The notes below the pieces were generated by a model. That model searched no databases. It was not told the origin of the DNA and saw nothing but the letters and a program-made list of their open reading frames with translations. DNA of 64,000 nucleotides from Sphingobium fuliginis (GTDB taxonomy: Bacteria > Pseudomonadota > Alphaproteobacteria > Sphingomonadales > Sphingomonadaceae), in assembly GCF_004152845.1 (NCBI RefSeq), contig NZ_SEON01000002.1, positions 496,001-560,000 of the forward strand, in the 5' to 3' direction. The translations under genes were made by a program, and so were the position numbers. Of this stretch, positions 8,060-17,061 are shown piece after piece; position 1 is the first letter of the stretch; each line of letters starts with the position of its first letter.

Positions 8060-11000
8060 TCAGAAGCCGAAGCTAATGCCACCGCGGACCTGGCCGAGGC
8101 TGTTGTGGCCACCGAAGCCATAACCGCCAGAAACGAACAGGTTGACGCGCTTGTTGACCGAGGCATCAACACCCAGTTCGATCAGCCCGTTACCGTCCGG
8201 ATCCACACCCTTCAGGCGGAAGGCATCACCCCCGCCCAGATACTGGACCGTGCGATCGCTGCCGATGCTGCCCTGGAAGCTGTACTGGACCTTCGCATAG
8301 GGGCGATAGGCGATCCCATCGGCATCACCAAGCAGAGCGCCGGCCTTCACACCCAGAACGGGCGAGAAGACGGTCTTGGAGGCGTGATCCACCTTCAGTC
8401 CGATGCCAGCGCCACCTTCTTCAGTGAAGCCGTTCATCGACCAGCGACGCAGCGCCAGCTTACCATAGGGGGTCACAACCAGACCGCTTCGGGCAGCGAA
8501 GTCATAGCCCAGCTCCAGGCTGGCATCCAACTGCTTGCCCTTGAAGTCGCCTTCGATGGTGCGAGCCAGGATCGCCAGGTCGCGTTCGACTTCAAACTTG
8601 GAGAAGCCGTAAGCCGCCTGGAAGCTGCCGTAGAACGGGCCGAAGCCCTGGGTCGCATAGGCACCGATCGTATAGGTACGAACCTGCGCCTTTTCCGGCG
8701 AGCCCTGCGCGGTAACGTCGTGCTGGCCATAGCCAAAGCCGATGCCGAAGGCGCCATCTTCCTGATAGGCCACGTCGAGACCGAAGGCACCACCATAGCT
8801 GTTGGTCTTGATCTTCGACGCACCCGACTTGGTGCCGCCCGTCTTGGCGAAGTTCGCCGACGGGTTGAACCAGATCTGGGTGCCCAGCGCCTCACCATAG
8901 CCACGGCGAGCAGCCAGACGGTTGACGGTGGTGTTGAAAACCGCGTTCTGATCGACCGCGGCCAGCGAACCGTAGATCTCCGCCGAGGAAAGCTCGTTGA
9001 AGACCTGCGCCGCCTGTGCGCTGTTCAAGCGCCAGTCGAGACCAGCAGCGATGTTGGCGATGTCCTGCGCATTGGCGATCTCCGTAACCGAAGCAAAGCC
9101 ATTGCCGCCAGCAGCATCCGTCTTCACCCGAGCAATGACGTCAGCCAGCGCGCTGTCCAGACCCACGGCTGCCGAAGTGGCATTGGGATTGGTTGCGCCC
9201 GTGGCGTAGCTGTTGCGGGTCGCCTCGATCGAAACGGTCTTGGCGGTCGCATCATGCTTCAGACCGAAGGTGACGAACTGCGAGGAGAGCGTCGGTGCCG
9301 CGGTGGCGGTGACATTGCCGGTACCGGTATAGGTGAACAGCGTATAGCCGTCGCCCGTCGAATAGAGGCTATCCTTCGACACCGTCACCGCGACCTTACC
9401 GGCCAGGTTCAGGTTACCGTCCACAGTGACCGACGACGGGATCGAGAAGACACCAGCATTGGTCGGGGTGGTGAAGTAGGGAACACTGACCCCACCGGTG
9501 ATCGGACCCAGCACTTCGGGTGCTGCGCCGCCATCGTTGACTGACAGGTTGCCGAAGCGGACCAGCGAGGGGTTGACGCCCACAACCGTCGTGCCGTTGG
9601 CAGTCTGGGTGTAGTTGCCCTGCTGATAGAGCTCGATGCCCTTGATCGCTTCGGGTCCCGGCGTGACGATGCTGTTGCCAACCGTCTGAACGAAGGTCGG
9701 TGCACGACGGCCGAGGACCAGGGTGGCATCATTGTTGATGTTGCCCTTGATGCCGAACACGGCGTCGGCGCCAGCAACGTCCAGCTGAACTTCGCCAGCC
9801 TGCACGTTGAAGTTGCCAACATCCATCGTCCAGCCTGCGGGAGTCGAGCCTTCAGCCGGAACATATTCGGCACCCGTCACCACGAAGGTGCCCGCACCGG
9901 TCTTGTTGACCGTGTTGACGCCCAGCACGCGAACCGCCGTCGGGCTGAACAGGCCTTCAGCGTCTTCCGGCAGCGTGGCAGCTGGCGTGAAGTTCGCAGG
10001 CGTGGCCGCATCGGCCAGCCGAAGCTCGCTCGCACCCAAGAAGCCGGCACCATTCAGGTTGACGGTCGTGTCGGTGAGGAAGGCACCGCTGTCGTCACGC
10101 TGTGCGTCAATGTCGCCGAGCGTGATCGACCCGTTGTTCAGGTTGATCGTCGACTTGATGTCGGCGGTCTTGATGGCTGCCTCGCCACCAACGGTCAGAT
10201 TGAACGCAGCCGGATCGACCTGCGAGGCATCGAGCGGAACGGCCGGCGACAAGAGTGAAGAAAGCGCGGACGCCACCTCGCTCTGGGTCGAAACGGCGCC
10301 CGTCACGTTGAAGCCACCCGAAACACCGTTCTGGTCAACCGTATAGGTCTGCGAAGCGGCAACCGGAGTCACGGTCACGTTGGTGGTGTTGATCGTCGCA
10401 TCAACCGTGGCTGATCCGCTGAACACCGAACCACCAAGCGTGGTGCTGCCCGTCAGGATGCCATTGTTGGTGAACGATCCGGTCAAGCCTTCCAGCTCAA
10501 CATCGCCAAAGGCGTTGCCGCTGTTGGTGAAGCTGGCGATGCCGCCCGCCGGCATTGCGTCAACCGTCGCGGCGAGGGCGCGGATGCCAGCATTGGTCGG
10601 GTTCGTGTCGGACAACGTGACAGTGCTGTTGCCATCCAGAGCCGAAACGCTGAACAGATTGCCGCCGGTTCCCAGATCGCCATTGTTAACGAGCGAAGCG
10701 GACGTCAGCCCCTGAACTTCGACATCGCCAAGAACGGTGCCGTTGTTGGTGACCGAAGCCGCGCCGCCTACTGCGGCAGTGCTGAAGGTCGACGCAACCG
10801 TGGCGGGCGTGAAACCGTCCGCAGCGTAGGTCGTGACCGTCTCATCGCTGCTGCTTTCGCCCAGACTGTTGGCGAACAGGTTGCCGCCCGTACCTGCCGC
10901 AGCATCACCGATGACGCTGCCGCTTCCGACCGTGATGGAGGCACCCCCAACGCCAGAGGCGAAGACATTGCCTGCAACGCTCGGCACGCCTTTACCCTGC

Positions 11001-12946
11001 AGCGCAGCGGCCGTGTCGATCACGACATTGGCCTCGCCACCAGCATCGGCGAAGCTGTCAGTGAAGGTTTGCGAAGTCAGCGTGTTGAGGCCACCATTGA
11101 CACTGTATTCCGAGGTGGAACCGCTGCTCGACGTGGACGCGAACGCGCTGGCGTTCACCGAACCGCCAACAGTGCCGGTGATGGTGGCCGTAGCGTTGCC
11201 GAAGCCCGCTGCAACGGTCGCATCCCCATCGATTCGGCCCGCGTTGTTGAGCGTGGCATCAGCAGCAACAGCCGGCGCCGAAACCGTAAACAGCGACGTG
11301 TCGACCTGAGTGCCGTCTCCCGACGCGTCCGTTGTCCGCGTGCTGGAAGCTGTAGAGGAGGCATCGCCTACGGTGAAGGCGAATGGGCCAGTCGGGACAG
11401 CCGTGCTGACGAACACATCCTGTCCGATCTTGGCTGCCGAGCCGATAGCTGCCGAAGCAGAGGCACCGCCCACAACGCTGACATTGCCGTTAACCAGGCT
11501 GCTTCCCTGAAGCGATACGGACGCGTCTCCGCCTGCCCGCGCCTGATTGAACTGCGTGCCGCTTACCGAGGTGGAACCCTGGAAAACGCCCGCGTCATAG
11601 GTGTCGGTGTCTTCCGAGGTGAATGCCCCGTTGAACGCCACGCCCTGGCTGGTGGAGGACACATTGCCCGACACCTTGCCGCCGGCGATATTGACGGCGC
11701 TCGCAGTATCGCCACGGGAGGTAACATCGCCATTGCGGCCCGAATCGCCTGGGGCAACCGTGCCGGAAATGTTGACGGTGCTCGTGCCGCCAGTCGATGC
11801 CACATCGAAGCTGTTGTTGCTGCTGTTCACGACCGTGCCGGTGCCCGCCGCGTCGCGCGAGTCGGTCGATACGGCCACATTCTGCGTAGCAAATGACGAG
11901 CCAGACGCTTCGGAGTAGATGTCGCCGTACACGGTCCCCGTCACGGTCGCCGTGCTGTTCGTGCCGCTCACTTGAGTGATGCTGCCGTCATTGCCAGCAC
12001 CGAAGTTCAGCGAGCCATTGATACCCGCATAAGTACCATCGATATCGCCGCCGACGGTCTGCTGCGAAGTGCTCGACTGGGTGGTCGTGGTGGTGCCCGA
12101 AACAGTGGTCGTCGGACCGGTCGAGGTGAAGGTCGTATTGCGGCTAAACGCGTCAGTCTGACCCAAGACCTGGCCGTTGTTCGCGATCGTGATCGCGCCG
12201 GACTCCGATCCCGCGGACACATCGCCGCTGATGCGGCCAGACGCGGCGTTGGTGACGGAGATCGCCCCTTCGCTGGTCGAGGCAAAGGCGCTGCCTGCAA
12301 CATCGCCGCTGTTGGCGATGCTTACGGTGCCGGTGGTGGCCGATCCATCGAGGTCGCCATCGACAGTGCCAGCGTTAGTGATCGAGACGTTGGCGGCGTC
12401 GAGCGCCTGCCCGATAAGGCTGCCACCCACTTCACCGGCTAGGCCGTTTGCGAGTGTGACGTCACCAAAGCCAGAGCCGACAACGCTGCCGCCTACAGTG
12501 CCATTGTTGGTAACCGATACCGCGCCGCCAAAGTCCGTCGCGCTTACGCCGCCGACGACTTCACCATTGTTGGTGGCGGTAAAGCTGTTGGCGGCACTTG
12601 CCGCACCCACGCCGCCAAAGCTCAGGCCGGTCACGCGACCATCATTGGTGAGGTTTACCGCGCCGTCGCCCTGACCCGCAGCAAAACCTCCTGCAACGAA
12701 ATCATAGCCGACGCTCGCGCCGCTGATATCGGCGCCGCTGGCAATCGTCACCGTGAGGTCGGGATTGGCTGGCGTGGTGATGGCCGTAGCAATGTCGGCG
12801 TTTACGGCTGCGCCGGTTCCTGCGCCGGTCGGCACGCTCACTGTGGCGGGAGCCGCCAATGCACCACCAGCGTTTGCGAGCAGAGCCGCCGCTGGTATGG
12901 AGGCTGACAACAGCAGCATCCGGTTGAACCTCGACTTCTTATTCAT
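8060..12946 (-). CDS. Giant autotransporter (type Va) outer-membrane protein
   Basis: A 1628-residue autotransporter. Residues 1-31 form a signal peptide (two Lys, a long Leu/Ala core, cleavage after ALA). The passenger, roughly 32-1320, is Ser/Thr/Asn/Gly-rich and Cys-poor. It is built of many degenerate repeats of the type V-T-N-N-G-T-V-x-G-x-V, typical of a right-handed beta-helix. The last ~290 residues are alternating beta-strand and end in ISFGF, the terminal aromatic that BamA recognises, so this is the translocating barrel. Adhesion or biofilm functions are usual for the family but cannot be read here. It is transcribed away from the S24-type regulator, across a region packed with TTTGCGC half-sites that may control it. 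Long opposite-strand frames inside it are repeat-composition artefacts. Confidence 0.93.
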   Translation of the reverse strand: MNKKSRFNRMLLLSASIPAAALLANAGGALAAPATVSVPTGAGTGAAVNADIATAITTPANPDLTVTIASGADISGASVGYDFVAGGFAAGQGDGAVNLTNDGRVTGLSFGGVGAASAANSFTATNNGEVVGGVSATDFGGAVSVTNNGTVGGSVVGSGFGDVTLANGLAGEVGGSLIGQALDAANVSITNAGTVDGDLDGSATTGTVSIANSGDVAGSAFASTSEGAISVTNAASGRISGDVSAGSESGAITIANNGQVLGQTDAFSRNTTFTSTGPTTTVSGTTTTTQSSTSQQTVGGDIDGTYAGINGSLNFGAGNDGSITQVSGTNSTATVTGTVYGDIYSEASGSSFATQNVAVSTDSRDAAGTGTVVNSSNNSFDVASTGGTSTVNISGTVAPGDSGRNGDVTSRGDTASAVNIAGGKVSGNVSSTSQGVAFNGAFTSEDTDTYDAGVFQGSTSVSGTQFNQARAGGDASVSLQGSSLVNGNVSVVGGASASAAIGSAAKIGQDVFVSTAVPTGPFAFTVGDASSTASSTRTTDASGDGTQVDTSLFTVSAPAVAADATLNNAGRIDGDATVAAGFGNATATITGTVGGSVNASAFASTSSSGSTSEYSVNGGLNTLTSQTFTDSFADAGGEANVVIDTAAALQGKGVPSVAGNVFASGVGGASITVGSGSVIGDAAAGTGGNLFANSLGESSSDETVTTYAADGFTPATVASTFSTAAVGGAASVTNNGTVLGDVEVQGLTSASLVNNGDLGTGGNLFSVSALDGNSTVTLSDTNPTNAGIRALAATVDAMPAGGIASFTNSGNAFGDVELEGLTGSFTNNGILTGSTTLGGSVFSGSATVDATINTTNVTVTPVAASQTYTVDQNGVSGGFNVTGAVSTQSEVASALSSLLSPAVPLDASQVDPAAFNLTVGGEAAIKTADIKSTINLNNGSITLGDIDAQRDDSGAFLTDTTVNLNGAGFLGASELRLADAATPANFTPAATLPEDAEGLFSPTAVRVLGVNTVNKTGAGTFVVTGAEYVPAEGSTPAGWTMDVGNFNVQAGEVQLDVAGADAVFGIKGNINNDATLVLGRRAPTFVQTVGNSIVTPGPEAIKGIELYQQGNYTQTANGTTVVGVNPSLVRFGNLSVNDGGAAPEVLGPITGGVSVPYFTTPTNAGVFSIPSSVTVDGNLNLAGKVAVTVSKDSLYSTGDGYTLFTYTGTGNVTATAAPTLSSQFVTFGLKHDATAKTVSIEATRNSYATGATNPNATSAAVGLDSALADVIARVKTDAAGGNGFASVTEIANAQDIANIAAGLDWRLNSAQAAQVFNELSSAEIYGSLAAVDQNAVFNTTVNRLAARRGYGEALGTQIWFNPSANFAKTGGTKSGASKIKTNSYGGAFGLDVAYQEDGAFGIGFGYGQHDVTAQGSPEKAQVRTYTIGAYATQGFGPFYGSFQAAYGFSKFEVERDLAILARTIEGDFKGKQLDASLELGYDFAARSGLVVTPYGKLALRRWSMNGFTEEGGAGIGLKVDHASKTVFSPVLGVKAGALLGDADGIAYRPYAKVQYSFQGSIGSDRTVQYLGGGDAFRLKGVDPDGNGLIELGVDASVNKRVNLFVSGGYGFGGHNSLGQVRGGISFGF

Positions 12947-13068
12947 TCAAAACCCCTATTGGCTGCGATTCTCAGGCAGATGAGCGGCAAACGACGGGCG
13001 CAGTGCTTTCGCGTACGCAAAAGGCTTTGCGCTGATGCTGTTCGGAACTCCCCCCATGACACCTGTAG

Positions 13069-13262
13069 TTGCGCAAATATGCGCAACATGCGCAAACATC
13101 TATGTCCAGACCGAAAGCCGTGCAAATCTTTTTTGTGAGTTTGCGCCCTCAAAAATGACAGAAATGGTCGCAGCTGCGATATGCCGGTATGCCGAACCGC
13201 AATTTTTCTGATGCATTTGCGCAAATGCGCCCTTGCAAATTTGCGCTATTATAGTTTGCGCC
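13069..13262. promoter_or_regulatory. Cluster of TTTGCGC / GCGCAAA half-sites between divergent genes
   Basis: The 410-bp gap between the autotransporter start (12946) and the regulator start (13357) contains at least seven copies of a TTGCGC/GCGCAA core. They lie at about 13069-13076 (palindromic TTGCGCAA), 13080-13086, 13089-13096, 13140-13146, 13215-13226 (perfect palindrome ATTTGCGCAAAT), 13239-13246 and 13255-13262. They fall in two groups, one nearer each gene. The simplest reading is a multi-site operator for the adjacent HTH regulator, controlling both itself and the autotransporter. The sites are seen directly; the protein that binds them is inferred. Confidence 0.6.
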
Positions 13263-13356
13263 GGAATGATCGAAGCGCATAATGATGCAGGCGCGACGGA
13301 CGACGGCCGCATCTGGTCGTGGTTGGCTGTCGCGCTAAGAAAACGGGCGCATACAC

Positions 13357-14088
13357 ATGTCTTTTGTCGGTGAGTGGGATCAGGATAGAGCCCGCAGCCT
13401 GATCGGTTGCCTGATCAAGGAGACCGGGTTTTCAGCAAGCCAGATTGCACGCCGCTCAGGTCTTGCGCCCTCCACGCTCACCCGGATCTACCCCAACCCC
13501 ACGGTCGGCTATTCGCTCTCACAACAAAGCGTGGCTAAGCTCAGGGCCACGTTTCCAGATGCATTTTCCATCTGTGAAACGGATGCGTTGCCGCTGCGAT
13601 CTCCAGCATCCGACATCACGCTGAAGGACGATCCGGCCCTTCCCGTGGTTTCGAAGCAGAGCGGCATCCCAGTGTACGCGGCGAGTGTCCACTTTCCTAA
13701 GGAGAGGGGCCTAGCTTTTGCCGAGCAGCTTGAACTCTGGGAAGCCGATCTTTCTCGTCCAGTAGCCTATATGGCAGCACCTTTCGGGCTGGGCGACACT
13801 GAACGCTATTTTGTCATGTATATCCCTGGCGAAGCTATGGAACCGCGTTTCAGAGCCGGCGAGCGGGTACTACTCGACCGCGTCAAACCGGCATCGATCA
13901 ATGCGGATGTACTGATCCAGCTGCGAGATGAAGCAGGGCGCTCATTGTGGACCGCCGGTCGACTGCTCGCCCGCGATCGCAACCTTATCGAGGTAAGGCA
14001 ATATCGCGAACAAGCGACGGCATCGATCCCCCACGGCCAGATCAAACAAGTCTTCCCAATCATCGGCATGATCGACGACAACGTCTGA
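13357..14088 (+). CDS. HTH + S24 (LexA/CI-like) regulator with a lost catalytic serine
   Basis: A 243-residue phage-repressor-like protein. Residues about 10-65 form a helix-turn-helix (FSASQIARRSGLAPSTLTRI), and residues about 105-235 form an S24 peptidase fold (YVMYIPGEAMEPRFRAGE, DVLIQL, IKQVFPIIGM). In self-cleaving LexA/CI proteins the motif is G-x-S-M; here Ala replaces the Ser (PGEAM). The downstream strand that normally carries the catalytic Lys reads SLWTAGRLL, so cleavage should be impossible. It probably senses something other than RecA or acts as a constitutive repressor. The broken paralogue at 625-2435 shares the Ala, so the loss predates the duplication. It is divergent from the autotransporter gene across a half-site cluster. 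Confidence 0.85.
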   Translation: MSFVGEWDQDRARSLIGCLIKETGFSASQIARRSGLAPSTLTRIYPNPTVGYSLSQQSVAKLRATFPDAFSICETDALPLRSPASDITLKDDPALPVVSKQSGIPVYAASVHFPKERGLAFAEQLELWEADLSRPVAYMAAPFGLGDTERYFVMYIPGEAMEPRFRAGERVLLDRVKPASINADVLIQLRDEAGRSLWTAGRLLARDRNLIEVRQYREQATASIPHGQIKQVFPIIGMIDDNV

Positions 14089-14145
14089 CCGACTGAAAGC
14101 ACCGCCCCCTATCTCGGCGCGCGGTGCATGCGCCAAATGACGCGG

Positions 14146-14793
14146 TCAGCGCGCCGCTACAGAATTCATCGCTTTTTCTATTCCGGCCCATTCATGGCCA
14201 TGAGTGCCGACATGATTTTCCATTCCGGGCTTGGTCAGACAGCCTTTCGGACTGGTATAGCTGTGAATCGTTCTGGCAGGTTGCTCGAACCAGGATATGT
14301 TGAAAGCCCAATATTTGGGGAAGAAGTAGAGACTGGAGTAAGGCAGATGATCATGGATCCACCATGCAAGCTTCTGCCAGTCGCCCTCCTCCTGGAAGGC
14401 ATCCCAAAAAGAGGGAACAACGATACAGGCCGTCGCTCCCATCATACCGTCACGCTTCCGATCCCAAATATGGCTCGCGTAGTTCCGCTCGTTGGAGGCG
14501 CAGTTATAGCCCGCTTTACCGGCATTCATCATCTCGGAGCCAAGTCCGTTGACGTCGCAGGAGCGGAATGCCGAGCGTATCGCCAGCCGACCGAAGCGGT
14601 CCTGTAGCGGCTCAAGCAGATCCTCACACAGGCGGCTACCCGCAGCGATGGCGAGATCAGGATCATCCGGTACATTTGGAAGTCCGTGAATTGCCGCGAT
14701 GTCCGAGAACAAAAAGTCGCGCATGAAAAACGACTTTGACAGCCGCACCCTTCCAAATTCGCTCAGACTGGCGACGCTCACCGGCTTTTTCAT
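14146..14793 (-). CDS. M15-like (D-Ala-D-Ala peptidase fold) protein, tentative
   Basis: A 215-residue protein. The ATG at 14793 follows a strong ribosome-binding site (GGAGGGTCT), so the longer upstream frame to 14964 is rejected. The middle (about residues 75-125) reads RSAFRSCDVNGLG, then SHIWDRKRDGMMGATACIV. This order resembles the F-R-S-x-x-V-N ... S-x-H-x-x-G-x-A-x-D arrangement of M15 zinc peptidases, with a later WWIHDH segment. The metal ligands are not all clear, so activity on peptidoglycan is only a suggestion. No signal peptide is seen. It lies downstream of, and on the same strand as, the PurA-like gene, with a 150-bp gap. Confidence 0.55.
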   Translation of the reverse strand: MKKPVSVASLSEFGRVRLSKSFFMRDFLFSDIAAIHGLPNVPDDPDLAIAAGSRLCEDLLEPLQDRFGRLAIRSAFRSCDVNGLGSEMMNAGKAGYNCASNERNYASHIWDRKRDGMMGATACIVVPSFWDAFQEEGDWQKLAWWIHDHLPYSSLYFFPKYWAFNISWFEQPARTIHSYTSPKGCLTKPGMENHVGTHGHEWAGIEKAMNSVAAR

Positions 14794-14942
14794 AGACCCT
14801 CCATTTTTTCGCCCTTGCCAGTCAGATGCGACATTTCCGGTCACAGTAGATGGCCATCTATCGCACTGATAGCCAGCATCCGCCGCTCCTCGACAATCGC
14901 CGTATTCGCGCCAATGGCAACGCGGATGATTGAACTTTGACT

Positions 14943-16115
14943 TCATTCGTTGCTTGGAGCCCAAAATTCAGCGGTCCACGGAAGGCGGATAGCCATCTCA
15001 AGCTCCGCCATCATCTCTCGCACTGGCCCGCTTCGCACCTCAGCGCCGTCGATCCACCCCAAGCGATCATCCCTGGCCTGATCCAGACATGTGATCGCAA
15101 GCGACGGCGTGACGGTGATAGTATCGCTGACCACGGCCAGGTCAGCCGCGATACGGCGGCCGAGACGAGCCGGATCGAGAAGGCCGAAGCGCAAGGTTTC
15201 CTGCCAAGGATTGGGAAGGTTGGTTGCATCATCTACGCTGAACCATTGGTCAATCGACCTTTCATCCTCCATCCCTCCACGTCCATGACGGGTGAGATAG
15301 CAGCGGGTGACGTAGACCGCTTCAAGCTCCCCAAGCCCCGCCTCTGTGGCGATGGCAGTGATGTTGGCAAGACCCGTACTGGAGCGCGTGACGAATGGGA
15401 AACCAGCTGCACCCTGGTCGAGAAGTAAGCCCTGCGCTGCTTCGAAGATGATCGGCCCCACCCTGGGCAGATCGGCATCGGATTGCAGCACAACCCGTTC
15501 CGAAAAAGCCCGGCATTGCTCTACGAAGCGCTCAAGCAAAGCATCGGCCGCCGCAAATGCCAGCGGACCAGAGTTCAGGTCGATGCCGAGTTGCGCGCAG
15601 CGCACAGGCAGCCACTCATCCCGGATTGCTCGCAGCTTACCCACAAGGTCAGGCCTACAAAGATCTGCAACTGTCAGCGTGAAGGAAGGCTGCTCGGAGC
15701 GCCCTACCGTCTCTCCGAAACCAAGGCCACAGCTACCATGCCGGCGTCCGCCGCGCGCCAGTTCCACCGCCTGATTGACCATCATGTCCCACGGGGTCGT
15801 TACCCAACCGCGCGGATCCGCCGTGACCTGCGGCGCACCACCAAAACCGATCAACGTCTCCCGTTCATCGGCAAAAAGGATGGGATGCGAAACCATGAAG
15901 CGGGACAGATGCGTACGTCCCTGCCGCAGCGTCGCCGAACCAAAATGATGGAACACATGACGCCGCCCGCCCGTCACCACGGTATGGCCTGCCTGCGCGC
16001 CACCATTGCTGCGCACCACCACGACATCGGGGCCAAGGGAAGCAGCCAGCCAGTCGACCGTCCGCCCCTTGCCCTCGTCACCATAGTTCGCGCCGATCAC
16101 GGCATAGGCGCGCAT
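14943..16115 (-). CDS. PurA-like (adenylosuccinate synthetase family) enzyme with altered substrate loop
   Basis: A 390-residue GTP-dependent ligase homologue, shorter than the housekeeping PurA (about 430). The start at 16115 has SD GGAGG, and its ATG overlaps the preceding vWA gene's stop (TGAGATG), so the two are translationally coupled. The N-terminal GTP/IMP loop IGANYGDEGKG keeps the catalytic Asp, and GGAQAGHTV keeps the catalytic His but replaces the usual Asn two residues upstream of GHT's Gly by Gln. The C-terminal L-aspartate-binding loop of true PurA (T-T-G-R-x-R-R-x-G-W-L-D) is replaced by NPWQETLRFGLLD. The family normally joins aspartate to IMP; the lost loop argues that this paralogue uses a different acceptor. 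It belongs to the vWA/NrtR module. Confidence 0.82.
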   Translation of the reverse strand: MRAYAVIGANYGDEGKGRTVDWLAASLGPDVVVVRSNGGAQAGHTVVTGGRRHVFHHFGSATLRQGRTHLSRFMVSHPILFADERETLIGFGGAPQVTADPRGWVTTPWDMMVNQAVELARGGRRHGSCGLGFGETVGRSEQPSFTLTVADLCRPDLVGKLRAIRDEWLPVRCAQLGIDLNSGPLAFAAADALLERFVEQCRAFSERVVLQSDADLPRVGPIIFEAAQGLLLDQGAAGFPFVTRSSTGLANITAIATEAGLGELEAVYVTRCYLTRHGRGGMEDERSIDQWFSVDDATNLPNPWQETLRFGLLDPARLGRRIAADLAVVSDTITVTPSLAITCLDQARDDRLGWIDGAEVRSGPVREMMAELEMAIRLPWTAEFWAPSNE

Positions 16116-16116
16116 C

Positions 16117-17001
16117 TCAAATCCTCCCCAGCCCGGCCCAGGGAAGGCGCCGCAGCGGTTCGGGCAATAAGGTGGCAAGACTGCTCGCGGCTCGTGCGGG
16201 GCGACCACTCACCAGTTCAATCGTGGCAACGATCGTTTCAGCAAGCCGCGCCGGGTGCTTCAGATGGAGGACCCGTTCGGGCAGGATCGCCTCCCACGAT
16301 GCCCGCACCTTCCGCATGTTGCGCGCCGCGTAGCTGCCATCGACGATGATGTGAAACACTTCATAGCCCGCGCTGGCCAGCTTCACCGCTTCGCGGCCCG
16401 ACACGCCCCGGCGCGCATCGATGCCCAGCACCCGAGCCAGTTGATCACGCTCGACACCGTCCAACACGGGTTCATCGCCGACCGTGAACAGGAAGCCCTT
16501 GCGGCGGTGCTTCTCCATGGCGTCGTGCTCGGTCTTGAGGCCGGCAAAGACATGGGCGAGGCAATAGCTCTCCCCATCATTGCCGCCACCGCCGCCTTCC
16601 AGCCAGAGCTGGCGCAACTGCTCGACGATACGCAGGTCCGCCTCGAACTGCGTGACCTGCAGCGGCGCCCGGTCGCAATAGGCATCCCCGATCGCCATCG
16701 CCATGACATGGGGATCGCTGACCGGCCTGCGATCCATCAACATCGTGAATGTCTCATTGAGGCCGCGCACAACCAGCTCTTCCGCCAGCATGCCCATCGA
16801 CCCGGTTACATCGACCCCGATGATGATTGGCGTGGAATCCGGATTGTCGGCGCTGTCGCGCGACTCCCGCATGCCGATCCGCGCCGGATCATAGGATGCA
16901 TCCATACCCCGGGCGCCGAAAAGCTCGCTGCGGCTGCGCCCATGAACCGAGCGAGCCGCATAAGCCTCCCAATCGCGGGCGCTCCAATTTCCGTGTCCCA
17001 T
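16117..17001 (-). CDS. vWA-domain protein of the NrtR/PurA-like module
   Basis: A 294-residue protein. The ATG at 17001 is preceded by AAGGAG; an in-frame extension to 17190 would run through the Nudix gene and is rejected. The von Willebrand A fold spans about residues 60-275. Its metal-ion-dependent adhesion site reads IIIGVDVTGSMG (D-x-T-x-S), and a Gly-rich GGGGGNDGES loop follows near 150. The first 55 residues (SARDWEAYAARSV) are helical and charged. No signal peptide or membrane segment is present, so it is cytosolic and probably a scaffold for a complex. It is first in an operon with the PurA-like gene and divergent from the NrtR-like gene, with a 25-bp palindrome in between. Confidence 0.8.
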   Translation of the reverse strand: MGHGNWSARDWEAYAARSVHGRSRSELFGARGMDASYDPARIGMRESRDSADNPDSTPIIIGVDVTGSMGMLAEELVVRGLNETFTMLMDRRPVSDPHVMAMAIGDAYCDRAPLQVTQFEADLRIVEQLRQLWLEGGGGGNDGESYCLAHVFAGLKTEHDAMEKHRRKGFLFTVGDEPVLDGVERDQLARVLGIDARRGVSGREAVKLASAGYEVFHIIVDGSYAARNMRKVRASWEAILPERVLHLKHPARLAETIVATIELVSGRPARAASSLATLLPEPLRRLPWAGLGRI

Positions 17002-17035
17002 GGTCAATCTCCTTATCGACTCAATAAACGTCATT

Positions 17036-17060
17036 TTGCATTTTATTAGATAAGATGCAA
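17036..17060. promoter_or_regulatory. 25-bp palindromic operator between vWA and NrtR-like genes
   Basis: The arms are TTGCAT and ATGCAA, with inner TTAT/ATAA also pairing, centred at 17048. Only two symmetric pairs mismatch besides the central base. It lies between the two start codons (17001 minus, 17062 plus), where a repressor would block both promoters. The NrtR-type regulator encoded alongside is the obvious candidate binder. Confidence 0.75.
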
Positions 17061-17061
17061 G

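Noticed and set aside
8057..9544. A 495-residue plus-strand open frame opposite the autotransporter barrel
   Set aside because: It results from high-GC codon bias on the opposite strand; the minus-strand frame has a signal peptide, repeats and a barrel ending in Phe.
14089..14145. Possible hairpin GCACCG...CGGTGC between convergent genes
   Set aside because: The 6-bp stem with a 17-nt loop and no T-run is too weak to call a terminator.
14794..14964. N-terminal extension of the M15-like gene to 14964
   Set aside because: ATG 14793 has a strong GGAGGG site; the upstream codons overlap the PurA-like gene's end and look non-coding.
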